A DNA stretch of 64,000 bases, from contig CAMDWG010000017.1 in the NCBI GenBank assembly GCA_945878375.1, forward strand, positions 1-64,000. The letters run 5' to 3'. Positions 50,884 through 60,050 of the stretch are shown here, piece by piece. The notes beneath the pieces were generated by a model. That model did no database searches and was not told where the DNA came from. It was given only the letters and a program-made list of their open reading frames with translations. The position numbers and the translations under genes are program-made. Every line of letters begins with the position of its first letter. Position 1 is the first letter of the stretch. The stretch comes from Roseomonas mucosa (GTDB taxonomy: Bacteria > Pseudomonadota > Alphaproteobacteria > Acetobacterales > Acetobacteraceae).

Positions 50884-51513
50884 TCAGGTCGCGGGGAACT
50901 CCGCCGTGCCGGCTGCGATCGCGTCCGCCGCCGCGCCCGCGCCGATGACGCGCGCGAAGCCGAATGCCATGGCCGACAGTGACGCGGCATGGCGTGCGGG
51001 ATCGAAATCCGCGACGGCATCACGCACAACGAATGTGCGGATATCCCGCTGGGCCGCATCGCGAACGCTGGATTCCACACACATGGAGGTGGTGACGCCG
51101 CCCACCATCAGCGCGCGGATGCCGCGCGCTGCCAGCAGCATGTCGAGTGCGGTGCCGAAGAAGGCAGAATAGCGCGGCTTGTCGAGGACGAAGTCACAAG
51201 GCTCAACGCCACCCTCGGCGGGAATTTCGACATCGGCCGTCCCATGCGCGAGTGCCCCGATCTGCCCGAGGCGCGGGCGCAGCTCAGTCGTCAGCAGCCC
51301 CCCATCGGCATGATCCGGGCGCAGCACATGGCGCGTCCAGATCACCGGCATCCCGGCCTCGCGCGCGACCCGGGCCAACGCGTAGCACTGCTGCGCCGCG
51401 GCGGCGCAGTCGGAGACATCCCTCCCCTGCGCCGCGACGAAGCCTTCCGGGTGCAGAAAGCCGCGCTGGAGATCCACCAGCAGCAGCGCCGCTTCGGATC
51501 GCCGGAAACGCAT
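50884..51513 (-). CDS. Isochorismatase-like cysteine hydrolase
   Basis: A 209-residue isochorismatase-superfamily hydrolase. The triad is complete: D14 in LLLVDLQRGF, K112 in LDKPRYSAF and C145 in GGVTTSMCVESS; the cis-peptide before the cysteine (V-T-T) is typical. Family members that carry the cysteine hydrolyse amides such as N-carbamoylsarcosine, nicotinamide, maleamate, ureidoacrylate or biuret. Its ATG overlaps the binding-protein stop by one base (TGATG), so it is coupled to the importer. It probably removes ammonia or carbamate from the imported compound or an early intermediate. Confidence 0.87.
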   Translation of the reverse strand: MRFRRSEAALLLVDLQRGFLHPEGFVAAQGRDVSDCAAAAQQCYALARVAREAGMPVIWTRHVLRPDHADGGLLTTELRPRLGQIGALAHGTADVEIPAEGGVEPCDFVLDKPRYSAFFGTALDMLLAARGIRALMVGGVTTSMCVESSVRDAAQRDIRTFVVRDAVADFDPARHAASLSAMAFGFARVIGAGAAADAIAAGTAEFPAT

Positions 51514-52532
51514 CAGGCCAGCGCGCGATTCACGAAGTCGTTGGTGTAGAGCGCATCGGCCCGGCCGCCGACGGGCGCGAAGCCGGCCGCCGCCATCAGG
51601 TCGTAACCGCGCTGCCAGCGCTCCGGCACATTGCGCAGCAGGTTCTCCCGCCCGGCGGTCAGCCAGAACTGCATCTCGTTGCGCAAAATCGTCGGCGCGA
51701 GCGCGGCATTGCGCATCTCCGCGATCTCGAATCCACGCAAATTGGCCAAGGTGCGGGACAGGTCGGTGTCGGCCAGCATGTCATCCAGCGAGCGCTTCAC
51801 CGCGCGGAGGAAGCGCACCACCATGTCGCCATTCTGCGCCACGCTCGACCGGCGCGCGATGTAGCACTGGCCAGGGATGGGCGCGACATCGTCGGTATTC
51901 CACGAGACATGCGGCGTCTTGGCCGCCTGCAACGCAACCGGCACGCCGGCGGAGACGATGTAGGCGTCAAGGCGCCCCTGCTCGATCAACTGCATGCCTG
52001 CCGGCGAATTCGGTGCGGTCTGGCGGGCGACCCGCGCTCGATCCACGCCGCGCGCCTGCAGCATCGTGTCCAGCACGATTTCGGTCGCGCCGCCGACAGA
52101 CAGGATGCCGATGGTCTTACCCGCCATGTCGGCCGGGCTGCGGACCGGCCGGTTGGGGTGGCTGATGACGTAGAAGGGCGAGCCCTGGCTGATCGTCGCC
52201 ACCGCGATCAGCTCGTCGCCGCCGGGGCGGGAGGATGCACGGATATGATCGCCGACGCCGGTGCGCGACAGCAGCGCGCCGCCGCCCACGATCTGCTGCA
52301 CGGCCATGGCGGAACCCCGGCCCTGCTCGATGGTCACGTTCAGCCCTTCACGCTCGAAGTAGCCGCCGCCCTTGGCATTCAGCACATCCACGAAGGCCAG
52401 GATGTAGGCGAAGGGCGTGACGAAGGTCATGGCACGCGCCTGCTGCGCCCAGGCGTCGCGAAGCGTGATGGCGGTGACCGCGCCGCCACCCAGGGCAAGG
52501 AGACCGCGTCGTGTGCTGGCCGGATTGGACAA
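51513..52532 (-). CDS. Periplasmic binding protein, taurine/NMT1 type, TTG start
   Basis: A 339-residue binding protein for the Ssu/Tau-type importer. TTG 52532 is preferred: GAGGAGG sits 5-6 bases upstream, and the protein then begins SNPASTRRGLLALGGGAVTA, a twin-arginine-like signal with cleavage near the AWAQQ segment (about residue 30). The NMT1-like body includes FAYILAFVDVLNAKGGGYFE, VEQG-type loop IEQGRGSAMAVQQI and MAGKTIGILSVGGATEIVL. Without the TTG start the only other choices lie upstream of the ribosome site. Ligand unknown; the neighbouring cysteine hydrolase suggests an amide- or carbamoyl-bearing compound. Confidence 0.88.
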   Translation of the reverse strand: MSNPASTRRGLLALGGGAVTAITLRDAWAQQARAMTFVTPFAYILAFVDVLNAKGGGYFEREGLNVTIEQGRGSAMAVQQIVGGGALLSRTGVGDHIRASSRPGGDELIAVATISQGSPFYVISHPNRPVRSPADMAGKTIGILSVGGATEIVLDTMLQARGVDRARVARQTAPNSPAGMQLIEQGRLDAYIVSAGVPVALQAAKTPHVSWNTDDVAPIPGQCYIARRSSVAQNGDMVVRFLRAVKRSLDDMLADTDLSRTLANLRGFEIAEMRNAALAPTILRNEMQFWLTAGRENLLRNVPERWQRGYDLMAAAGFAPVGGRADALYTNDFVNRALA

Positions 52533-52610
52533 GGCAACCTCCTCAACAAGCTTTCTGACAGAGTGAGACGGGTCTGCGCGCCTCGTCAATCATGAAGGGC
52601 CCGTAGGCAA

Positions 52611-52653
52611 TGGCGGGCGGCCAGGGCGGCCGCATGGCTTTGCCCGCCCGCCA
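52611..52653. terminator. 10-bp stem-loop between tctC and the binding-protein gene
   Basis: TGGCGGGCGG (52611-52620) pairs perfectly with CCGCCCGCCA (52644-52653) around a 23-base loop that can itself fold. It lies 20 bases after the tctC stop in the - direction and has no T-run. It could end or slow transcription after tctC or protect its mRNA. A TTGACG box (- strand, 52589-52584) just beyond it might start a new transcript for the importer genes. Confidence 0.4.
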
Positions 52654-52673
52654 CGCCATCGACGGACCGCCGC

Positions 52674-53657
52674 CTAGGCGCGGATGTTGAGGCTGCGGAC
52701 CAGGGGCACCCAGGTCGCGTTTTCCTCGCGGACATAAGCGGCGAAGCGCTCGGGCGTCCAGCCGCGCATGGCGGGCGTTCCCATCTCCTCGAACCGGCGG
52801 GCGATGGCGGTGTCGGATAGTGCCTGCTCCGTCGCTGCCGCCATGCGGTCCACGATGGCGCGAGGCAGGCCGGGCGGGCCGAAGAAGCCGTACCAGGAAT
52901 AGGCCTTGTAGTCGGGCAGGCCGGCTTCCCGCGCGGTCGGTACATTGGGGATCAGCGAAGATCGCTGATCGGTCGCGGTGAACAGGATGCGCGCGGTGCC
53001 GGCCTCATGGAAGGGCTTCAGCAGCGAGGGGATGTCACAGCAGTAATGGATCTCACCCGATTGCAGGGCGGCGAACACCTGGCCGCCGCCGCGATACGGG
53101 ACATGCTCCACCTGCGCGCCCGTCTTGATCGCGAAGGTCGCGGCCGCGATGTGGCCCGAGGTCCCAATGCCGGAGGAGCCGAACTGGAACTTGCCCGGAT
53201 TGGCGCGCAGCAGGGCCGCGAACTCCGCCCCCGTGCGGGCATCGACACCCTTGGTGGTCACGCCCAGGCAGATCGGCACGAAGACCGTCGGCGCGATGGG
53301 CGTCAGGTCACGGATGGGGTCGAAGGGCATCGGCGCGGAAAGACCGGGCGCGAGCGCAATGGGCGAAAGCGTCGTGAGCAACAGCACATCGCCGTTCGGT
53401 GGCAGCTTCGACACATAATCCGTGCCGACAACGCCCCCCGCGCCCGCCCGGTTTTCCACCACGACCGGCTGCCCGAGGATCTCCTGCAAACGAGGTGCGA
53501 GGATGCGGGTGGTCAAATCCGTCCCACCGCCGCCCCCGAAGGGCACCACGATGCGAAGCGGCCGGCTCGGCCAGGTGCCCTGGCCCAAGGCCGGACTGGC
53601 CAGAGTGGCCGCGGTGGCGGCCAGCAGGGTGCGGCGTGGCATGGCAAAGCGCGTCAT
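52674..53657 (-). CDS. TctC/Bug-family periplasmic binding protein
   Basis: A 327-residue receptor with signal peptide MPRRTLLAATAATLASPALG (residues 6-25). The family loops RPLRIVVPFGGGGGTDLTTR, VVVENRAGAGGVVGTDYVS and EHVPYRGGGQVFAALQSGE are present; the first loop is unusually glycine-rich (FGGGGG versus FAPGG). It stands between the deacetylase gene (46 bases upstream) and the sulfonate-type importer genes, 141 bases further on. Again no TctA/TctB partner. The operon thus carries two different periplasmic receptors. Confidence 0.88.
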   Translation of the reverse strand: MTRFAMPRRTLLAATAATLASPALGQGTWPSRPLRIVVPFGGGGGTDLTTRILAPRLQEILGQPVVVENRAGAGGVVGTDYVSKLPPNGDVLLLTTLSPIALAPGLSAPMPFDPIRDLTPIAPTVFVPICLGVTTKGVDARTGAEFAALLRANPGKFQFGSSGIGTSGHIAAATFAIKTGAQVEHVPYRGGGQVFAALQSGEIHYCCDIPSLLKPFHEAGTARILFTATDQRSSLIPNVPTAREAGLPDYKAYSWYGFFGPPGLPRAIVDRMAAATEQALSDTAIARRFEEMGTPAMRGWTPERFAAYVREENATWVPLVRSLNIRA

Positions 53658-53703
53658 CGCGTATCTCCTCCAGAATGATTGCAGGCCGCGAAGTCAGGCG
53701 ACC

Positions 53704-54597
53704 TCACGCCGCAGGCGCCTTGCACCAGCGTGCCAGTTGTTCATGCGTGCAGAACCAGCAGCCGCCCCTTGCCTTCATGTGCTGGACCAGTCGGTCGAGA
53801 AGCGGCAGTCGACTGCGATGGCCGATGTGGTGCGGATGCATGGTCAACAGGAACACGCCGCCTTCCTCCCACGCGCCATCGAATTCCCCGCGGAATATCT
53901 CCTCCACCGCGGAAGGCGGCGTGTAGGGGCGCAGCGCGGAGAAGCGATGCATGTTGAAATACACCGCATCGTCACGGATCCATTCGGGCGGCAATTCCAC
54001 GATCCCGGTCGGCTCGCCATCGGCGGTCAGCTCATAGGGGTCGTCGTCGCCCATCAGGGAACTGTCGTAGAGCAGCCCCATCTCCCGGATGATCCGCATC
54101 GTGTTGACCGAGAAATCCCAGCTGGCCGTCCGCATCCCGACCGGAGCGCGCCCGGCCAGCCGTTCCAGCACCTCGGCGGCGCGCAGATTGACGGAACGCT
54201 CCGCCTCATAGTCCAGGTCCGTGTTCTTCTCATGGATCCAGGAATGCAGGCCGATCTCGTGGCCGTCCTGCGCCACCGCGCGGACCTCATCCTCATGCAG
54301 CAAGGCGGAGACGCCGGGGTAGAAGAAGGTCGCGGGGATGGAGTGCCGCGCCAGAAGCGCGCGGATGCGCGGCACGCCCTGGCGCGCGCCATATTGGCCC
54401 TGGCTGATCCGCATCGGGCTGGGATCGCCGTCGCGCAGCGGGATGGTCTCGTGATCCGCGTCGAAGGAGAGCGTCACGGCGCAGCGCGCGCCATCGGGCC
54501 AATGGGTTGGCTTGAGGCTGCGGCCAGCGCGGGCGCGCTCGACCATGCCGCGCCAAGTCGGCTCCGGCCATTCCCAGGGGCGGATCGGGTCAGACAT
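53704..54597 (-). CDS. NodB-type polysaccharide deacetylase family protein (allantoinase/imidase-like)
   Basis: A 297-residue protein. ATG 54597 overlaps the SDR stop by 8 bases; ATG 54612 would add five residues. The NodB metal set is visible: D46/D48 in LSFDADHET and H118/H122 in GLHSWIHEKN; MHPHHIGHRSRLPLLDRL near 262-279 closes the active site. The lack of a signal peptide and the style of the C-terminus resemble the cytoplasmic branch that includes PuuE allantoinase and cyclic imidases, not cell-wall deacetylases. In this operon it would be a ring-opening or amide-cleaving enzyme for the imported compound. Subgroup assignment is by impression. Confidence 0.8.
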   Translation of the reverse strand: MSDPIRPWEWPEPTWRGMVERARAGRSLKPTHWPDGARCAVTLSFDADHETIPLRDGDPSPMRISQGQYGARQGVPRIRALLARHSIPATFFYPGVSALLHEDEVRAVAQDGHEIGLHSWIHEKNTDLDYEAERSVNLRAAEVLERLAGRAPVGMRTASWDFSVNTMRIIREMGLLYDSSLMGDDDPYELTADGEPTGIVELPPEWIRDDAVYFNMHRFSALRPYTPPSAVEEIFRGEFDGAWEEGGVFLLTMHPHHIGHRSRLPLLDRLVQHMKARGGCWFCTHEQLARWCKAPAA

Positions 54598-55357
54598 GAT
54601 ACTGGAATCCATCCACCACGAAATGCTGGCCGGTTATGAAGCAGGGCTCCGACGTCGCGAGGAACAGCACGACCTGCGCCACATCCTCCACCGATCCCAC
54701 ACGGCCCAGCGCGATCCCCTCCCGCGCCAGCGCGTCCCCGCGCTGGATGATGACGGGGTTCTTCGCCAGCTCCGTCTTGATCAGGCCGGGACAGATCGCG
54801 TTGACCAGGATGTCGGGCCCGAGCTCCTTCGCCAGCGCGCGCGTCATGCCGAGGATACCCGCCTTGGCGCTGGCATAGGCGAAGCGGCTGACCGCGGCCG
54901 TGACCCCGCCCGACAGCGCGTTGAGCGACGACATCGACGCGATGCGCCCGCCACCCTGGGCGCGCATCTGGGGCACGACGGCCTGGATGTAGTTGAAGCA
55001 GCTCTTGAGGTTCAGGGCGATGCTGGCGTCGAACTCCGCCTCGGTGATCTCCATGATCCCCTTGGGCTGTGCGCGGCCGGCATTGTTCAGCAGGAAATCC
55101 ACGCGGCCGAACTCCGCCACCACCTGCCCCACCACCTGCTTCGCGCGGGCGTGATCGGCGACATCGGCCTCGATGCACAGGACGCGGCGACCCAGCGCGC
55201 GAATCTCCCCGGCCGTGATCTCCATCTCCGGCACCAGGATATCGACGAGGGCGATATCGAAGCCGGCCCGCGCCAGGGCGCGCGCGCATCCCCGCCCAAT
55301 TCCCCGTCCGCCGCCGGTGACGATCGCGACCCGCGATCGCGCTTCGATCTCTGTCAT
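54590..55357 (-). CDS. Short-chain dehydrogenase/reductase (classical SDR)
   Basis: A 255-residue classical SDR. TGGGRGIG at residues 14-21 binds NAD(P), NNAG is at 91-94, and the catalytic residues are S143/S144 (SMSSLNALSG), Y161 and K165 (YASAK). LVDI after strand 2 (D39) suggests preference for NAD over NADP. ATG 55357 is the first start that keeps a normal N-terminus. It is the first gene of the long - strand block and faces away from the IclR gene; the IclR-type palindrome lies 46-61 bases upstream. It oxidises or reduces an alcohol/ketone intermediate; which one is unknown. Confidence 0.9.
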   Translation of the reverse strand: MTEIEARSRVAIVTGGGRGIGRGCARALARAGFDIALVDILVPEMEITAGEIRALGRRVLCIEADVADHARAKQVVGQVVAEFGRVDFLLNNAGRAQPKGIMEITEAEFDASIALNLKSCFNYIQAVVPQMRAQGGGRIASMSSLNALSGGVTAAVSRFAYASAKAGILGMTRALAKELGPDILVNAICPGLIKTELAKNPVIIQRGDALAREGIALGRVGSVEDVAQVVLFLATSEPCFITGQHFVVDGFQYHV

Positions 55358-55402
55358 GGCGGCATGAGAGTGATCTTGAGGACGTCCCGCAATATGGATT
55401 AC

Positions 55403-55418
55403 GTTCATGGATATGAAC
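55403..55418. promoter_or_regulatory. IclR-type palindromic operator over the IclR start codon
   Basis: GTTCAT-GGAT-ATGAAC: perfect 6-bp arms with 4 bases between. The IclR-family gene's ATG (55407) lies inside the left arm and spacer. It sits in the 49-base divergent region to the SDR gene, so one bound dimer could repress its own gene and switch the opposite operon. The same 16-bp form GTTC-N8-GAAC occurs at 10139-10154. Confidence 0.55.
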
Positions 55419-56165
55419 TCCGAGGTCAAATCGGCCGTCCGCACGCTGGAGATCCTCGAACTCCTCGGCGCCGCGGTGGAGCCCGTTTCGCTCAAGGAGA
55501 TCGCGGTCACGCTCGGCTATCCGAAAAGCAGCGCGCATGCGCTGGCGCAGACCCTGGTCGGGCGTGGCTACCTGGTGCAGGAGGGGGAACGCTACGTCAT
55601 CGCCGACGACATCCGGGCGGGCTTCACCGGACAGTCCCGCCACGCCGCGCTGGTGCGGCTGGCGCAGCCGCTGATGGACGAGCTGCGACGGCGCGTCGGG
55701 GAAACGGTCCTGCTGGGTGTGCTCACGCCCCGCGGCGATGTGCGAACGCTGGCCAAGAGCGTCAGCGACAATCCGGTCCGCTTCGACAAGGATCTCGACA
55801 GGACAAGTGTCGTGCATTGCAGCGCGATGGGGCGCGTGCTGCTGGCCTTCTCCGACGACAAGGCGCGGGAGGCGCATCTTGCGCGGACCCCCTTGGCCTC
55901 CTGCACGCCCCGGACCGTGACGGACCAGAAGCGCCTGCACGCCATCCTGCGGCAGGTGCGCGCCGGCGGCATCGCCTTCAGCGAGGATGAGCACGTCCTC
56001 GGCTCGACCGGCATCGCCGCGCCGGTCTTCGACCGCAACGCGCGGATCGTCGCGGCGCTCGATATCGGAGCGATCACCGCGCGCTTCCGCGCCGGCAAGG
56101 ACCAGATGATCGTCGCCCTGCGGGAAGCCGCCGCGAATCTCAGCCGGCGGATCGGCCAGATCTAG
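55407..56165 (+). CDS. IclR-family transcriptional regulator
   Basis: A 252-residue IclR protein (ATG 55407; ATG 55413 two codons later is possible). The N-terminal winged helix, about residues 5-62, contains TLEILELLGAAVEPVSLKEI and LGYPKSSAHALAQTLV. The C-terminal GAF-like effector domain (about 75-250) has VVHCSAMGRVLLAFS and GIAFSEDEHVLGSTGIAAPV, the regions that line the ligand pocket. Its start codon lies in a palindrome, consistent with autoregulation, and it diverges from the SDR-led catabolic block. It ends 15 bases from the convergent DppF-like gene. Effector probably a pathway carboxylate. Confidence 0.9.
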   Translation: MDMNSEVKSAVRTLEILELLGAAVEPVSLKEIAVTLGYPKSSAHALAQTLVGRGYLVQEGERYVIADDIRAGFTGQSRHAALVRLAQPLMDELRRRVGETVLLGVLTPRGDVRTLAKSVSDNPVRFDKDLDRTSVVHCSAMGRVLLAFSDDKAREAHLARTPLASCTPRTVTDQKRLHAILRQVRAGGIAFSEDEHVLGSTGIAAPVFDRNARIVAALDIGAITARFRAGKDQMIVALREAAANLSRRIGQI

Positions 56166-56180
56166 GCGCCGCCCGGCAAC

Positions 56181-57160
<980 letters not shown>

Positions 57161-57164
<4 letters not shown>

Positions 57165-58135
57165 GCGACCACCTCCAGGGGATGGTGGCACAGCGCGCCA
57201 TGCCGCGCATCGCCGACCAGCGGCGGGTCCGCGCGGCAGGCCTCGCTCACGCGCGGGCAGCGCGGCGCGAAGGGGCAGCCCGGCGGCAGCGCGAGCAGCG
57301 ATGGCGTGCTGCCGGGGATCTGAGCCAGCTTCTGGCCAGGTGTTGCAAGCGCAGGCAAGCTATCCATCAGGCCGCGCGTGTAGGGATGGATGGGGGCGCG
57401 CAGCACATCCGCCACCGCGCCGCGCTCCACGATCCGTCCAGCATACATGACCATGACCCGATCCGCGAGGGAGGAGACGGTCGCGAGGTCGTGGCTGATC
57501 CAGATCAGCGCCGTGCCGCTATCCTTCGCCAGCGCCTTCATCTCCGCCAGGATCTGCGCCTGGATCGAGACATCGAGAGCGGTGGTCGGCTCATCGGCTA
57601 TGATCAATTCTGGGTCGTGCAGCAAAGCGATGGCGATGGCCACGCGCTGGCGCATGCCACCCGAGAATTCATGCGGATAGGCATCGAGCCGCGCGACCGC
57701 ATCGGGGATGCCCACGCGCGTGAGGCTGCGCGCCGCCAGCGTCCGCGCCGCCGCCTCGCCGCCACCGCCATGCGCCTGCACGGCCATGGCCATCTGCTGG
57801 CCGATGGTGAGCACCGGGTTCAGTGTCGCGGCCGGGTCCTGGAAGATCATCGCGATGCGCTTGCCGCGCAGCGCCCGCATGCCGGCCTGCGGCAGCCCGA
57901 CCAGTTCCTGCCCGTCGAAGCGGATGGACGACCCCGCCGCGATGCGCCCGGGCGGGTCCACCAGCCCGATCAGGGAGAAGCCCGTGACCGACTTGCCGGA
58001 GCCGCTCTCACCCACCAGGCCCAGGATCTCCCCGCGATCGAGTGTGAAGGAGACGCCGTTGACCGCCTTCAGCACGCCCGCGCGCGTATGGAAGTGGGTC
58101 TGGAGGTCGCGGACCTCGAGCAGCCTGTCGGTCAT
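57161..58135 (-). CDS. Oligopeptide/dipeptide-type ABC importer ATPase (DppD-like)
   Basis: A 324-residue ATPase. ATG 58135 overlaps the DppC-like stop by 4 bases. Walker A GESGSGKS near residue 42, signature FSGGMRQRVAIAIAL near 159 and Walker B LIIADEPTTALDVSIQ near 178; C-terminal extension with CPFAPRCPRVSEAC near 293-306. All four membrane-side genes of this importer (59966-56181) form one - strand unit; its binding protein is divergent at 60051. Confidence 0.9.
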
Positions 58136-58992
58136 CGGCGCAGCCGTGGGTTGAACTGGTCGCGCAGCTGATCTCCCACGACGTTGATGGCGACGATCAG
58201 CACGATCAACGCGATGCCCGGATAGACCGAGATCCAGGTCCGCCCGCTCATCATGTACTGGAAGCCGTTGGCGATCAGCATCCCCAGCGAGGGTTCGGTC
58301 GGCGGCAGCCCGAGGCCGAGGAAGGACAACGTCGCCTCCAGCGAAATGGCGTTCGCCACCTGCACGGTGCCCACCACGATCAGCGGCGGCAGGCAGTTCG
58401 GCAGCAGATGCCGCACCACCACGCGATGGCCCGGCAGCGGCGTGGCTCGCGCGGCCTCCACATAATCCTTCTGCCGCTCAGCGGTGGCGGCGCCATAGGC
58501 GGTGCGGGCGAAATAGGCATATTGCGCCGTCACCAGCGCGATGATCAGCGGCACCTTCCCCTGGCCCAGCACCGCCACCAGCACCAGCGCCAGCAGGATG
58601 GCCGGGAAGGAGAGTTGCAGGTCCACCACGCGCATGATCGCCTGCTCGATCCGCCCGCCCGCATTCGCCGCCAGGATGCCGAGCGTGGCGCCGAGCGTCA
58701 TCGCCACCGCCCCCGCCGCGATGCCCATCTGAAGTGAGATCCGCAGGCCGTAGAGGATGGCAGAGAACAGGTCGCGACCCTGCGCATCGGTCCCGAGCCA
58801 ATGGACATAGCCGCCCGAACCCACGAAGCCCGGCGCGCGGCGCGCATCGCGTAGGTTGAGATTCGCCAGGTCATAAGGATCCTGCGGCGTGATCCATGGC
58901 GCCAAAAGCGCCGCCGCGACCACCAGCAGGACCACGGCGAGCGCGAGGACCGCGATCCAACTCTCCCGATACTCGCGCCAGAACGCCGCCAT
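58132..58992 (-). CDS. ABC importer permease (DppC-like)
   Basis: A 286-residue permease. ATG 58992 shares one base with the DppB-like stop (TGATG). Membrane segment 1 at about 12-35; HWLGTDAQGRDLFSAILYG is the DppC signature with Leu for the usual Phe; EAA loop EAARATPLPGHRVVVRHLL. GLPPTEPSLGMLIANG is the conserved late periplasmic loop. Six membrane segments in total. Confidence 0.9.
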   Translation of the reverse strand: MAAFWREYRESWIAVLALAVVLLVVAAALLAPWITPQDPYDLANLNLRDARRAPGFVGSGGYVHWLGTDAQGRDLFSAILYGLRISLQMGIAAGAVAMTLGATLGILAANAGGRIEQAIMRVVDLQLSFPAILLALVLVAVLGQGKVPLIIALVTAQYAYFARTAYGAATAERQKDYVEAARATPLPGHRVVVRHLLPNCLPPLIVVGTVQVANAISLEATLSFLGLGLPPTEPSLGMLIANGFQYMMSGRTWISVYPGIALIVLIVAINVVGDQLRDQFNPRLRR

Positions 58993-59966
58993 CAGACGCG
59001 CCCCCCGCGCCGAAGCCGCGGGTCGAGCAGCGCGTAGGTCAGGTCCACCACCAGATTGATGGTCACGAACAGGAAGGCGACCAGCACCAGGTAGCCCACC
59101 ATCACCGGCCGATCGAGCGAGGTGATCGAGTCGATGATCAGCTTGCCGACCCCGGGCCAGGAAAAGATCGTTTCCGTCACCACCGCGAAGGCCAGGGTTG
59201 AGCCGAATTCGAGCCCGAACACGGTCACCAGCGGGATGGAAATAAGCCGCAGCACATGGCGGCGCAGGATCGTGAATTCCGAAAGGCCCGCGGCGCGGGC
59301 AAACTTCACCGTGTCGGACAGCATCACCTCTCGCGTGCCGGCGCGCGACAGGCGGATCATCATCGCCAGCTTGAACAGGCTGAGGTTCAGCGCGGGCAGC
59401 GCCAGGAATTGAAGTCCCTCCAGCGTCAGGAAGGACCAGCCGACGCCAAAGACCTCCACGGTCGGGCCGCGCTGGCCCGCCGGCAGCCAATCGAGGTTCA
59501 CCGCGAAGGTCAGGATCAGGATCAGCCCGACCCAGAAGGTCGGCACCGAGAAGCCCAGCACCGAGGCCGCCATGATCCCCTTGGAAACCGGGCTGTCCGG
59601 CTTGTACCCGGCATAGATCCCCGCAGGGATTCCGATGAAGGCCCCGATCAGCACCGAGGCCAGCGCGAGTTCCAGCGTCGCCGGCAAGCGGCTGAGCACG
59701 AGTTCGAGGACCGGGATGTTCAGCACGAAGCTACGCCCCAGATCGCCCTGCACAAGGCGGCCGAGAAAAGCGAGGTATTGCTGCCACAGCGGCAGGTCGA
59801 GCCCGTAGTGACGGATCGTCGCCGCGCGGATGTCCTGCGTCGCATCGGGGGAAATCAGGACGTCGATCGGATTGCCGATCGCGTAGACGCCGACGAAGAC
59901 CAGCGCCGACATCGCCAGCATGACGAGCGTTGACTGGATCAGACGCTGTATGACGTAGCCGAGCAT
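58992..59966 (-). CDS. ABC importer permease (DppB-like)
   Basis: A 324-residue permease starting MLGYVIQRLIQSTLVMLAMS. Six membrane segments; conserved loop DTVKFARAAGLSEFTILRRH near 227-246, ending TYALLDPRLRRGGRV. First gene of the - strand importer unit; it faces away from the binding-protein gene across an 84-base divergent region. Confidence 0.9.
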   Translation of the reverse strand: MLGYVIQRLIQSTLVMLAMSALVFVGVYAIGNPIDVLISPDATQDIRAATIRHYGLDLPLWQQYLAFLGRLVQGDLGRSFVLNIPVLELVLSRLPATLELALASVLIGAFIGIPAGIYAGYKPDSPVSKGIMAASVLGFSVPTFWVGLILILTFAVNLDWLPAGQRGPTVEVFGVGWSFLTLEGLQFLALPALNLSLFKLAMMIRLSRAGTREVMLSDTVKFARAAGLSEFTILRRHVLRLISIPLVTVFGLEFGSTLAFAVVTETIFSWPGVGKLIIDSITSLDRPVMVGYLVLVAFLFVTINLVVDLTYALLDPRLRRGGRV

Positions 59967-60050
59967 GCCGCGCAGTATCGGGGCATGGACAGCCGGCGCA
60001 AGCCGTCCCTAGCATGGTAAAGCAAGGAACCTTCGGAAAGGGCCGTCCAG
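59967..60050. promoter_or_regulatory. Divergent promoter region of the third Dpp-type importer
   Basis: 84 bases between the DppB-like start (-) and the binding-protein start (+). Both halves of the importer must be transcribed from here. GGAAAGGG precedes ATG 60051 as ribosome site. I could not pick out a convincing promoter or palindrome, and no regulator gene adjoins. Confidence 0.4.

Noticed and set aside
54590-55510. A longer SDR starting upstream of 55357
   Set aside because: It would run through the IclR palindrome and into the IclR gene; the nucleotide-binding motif is correctly placed from ATG 55357.
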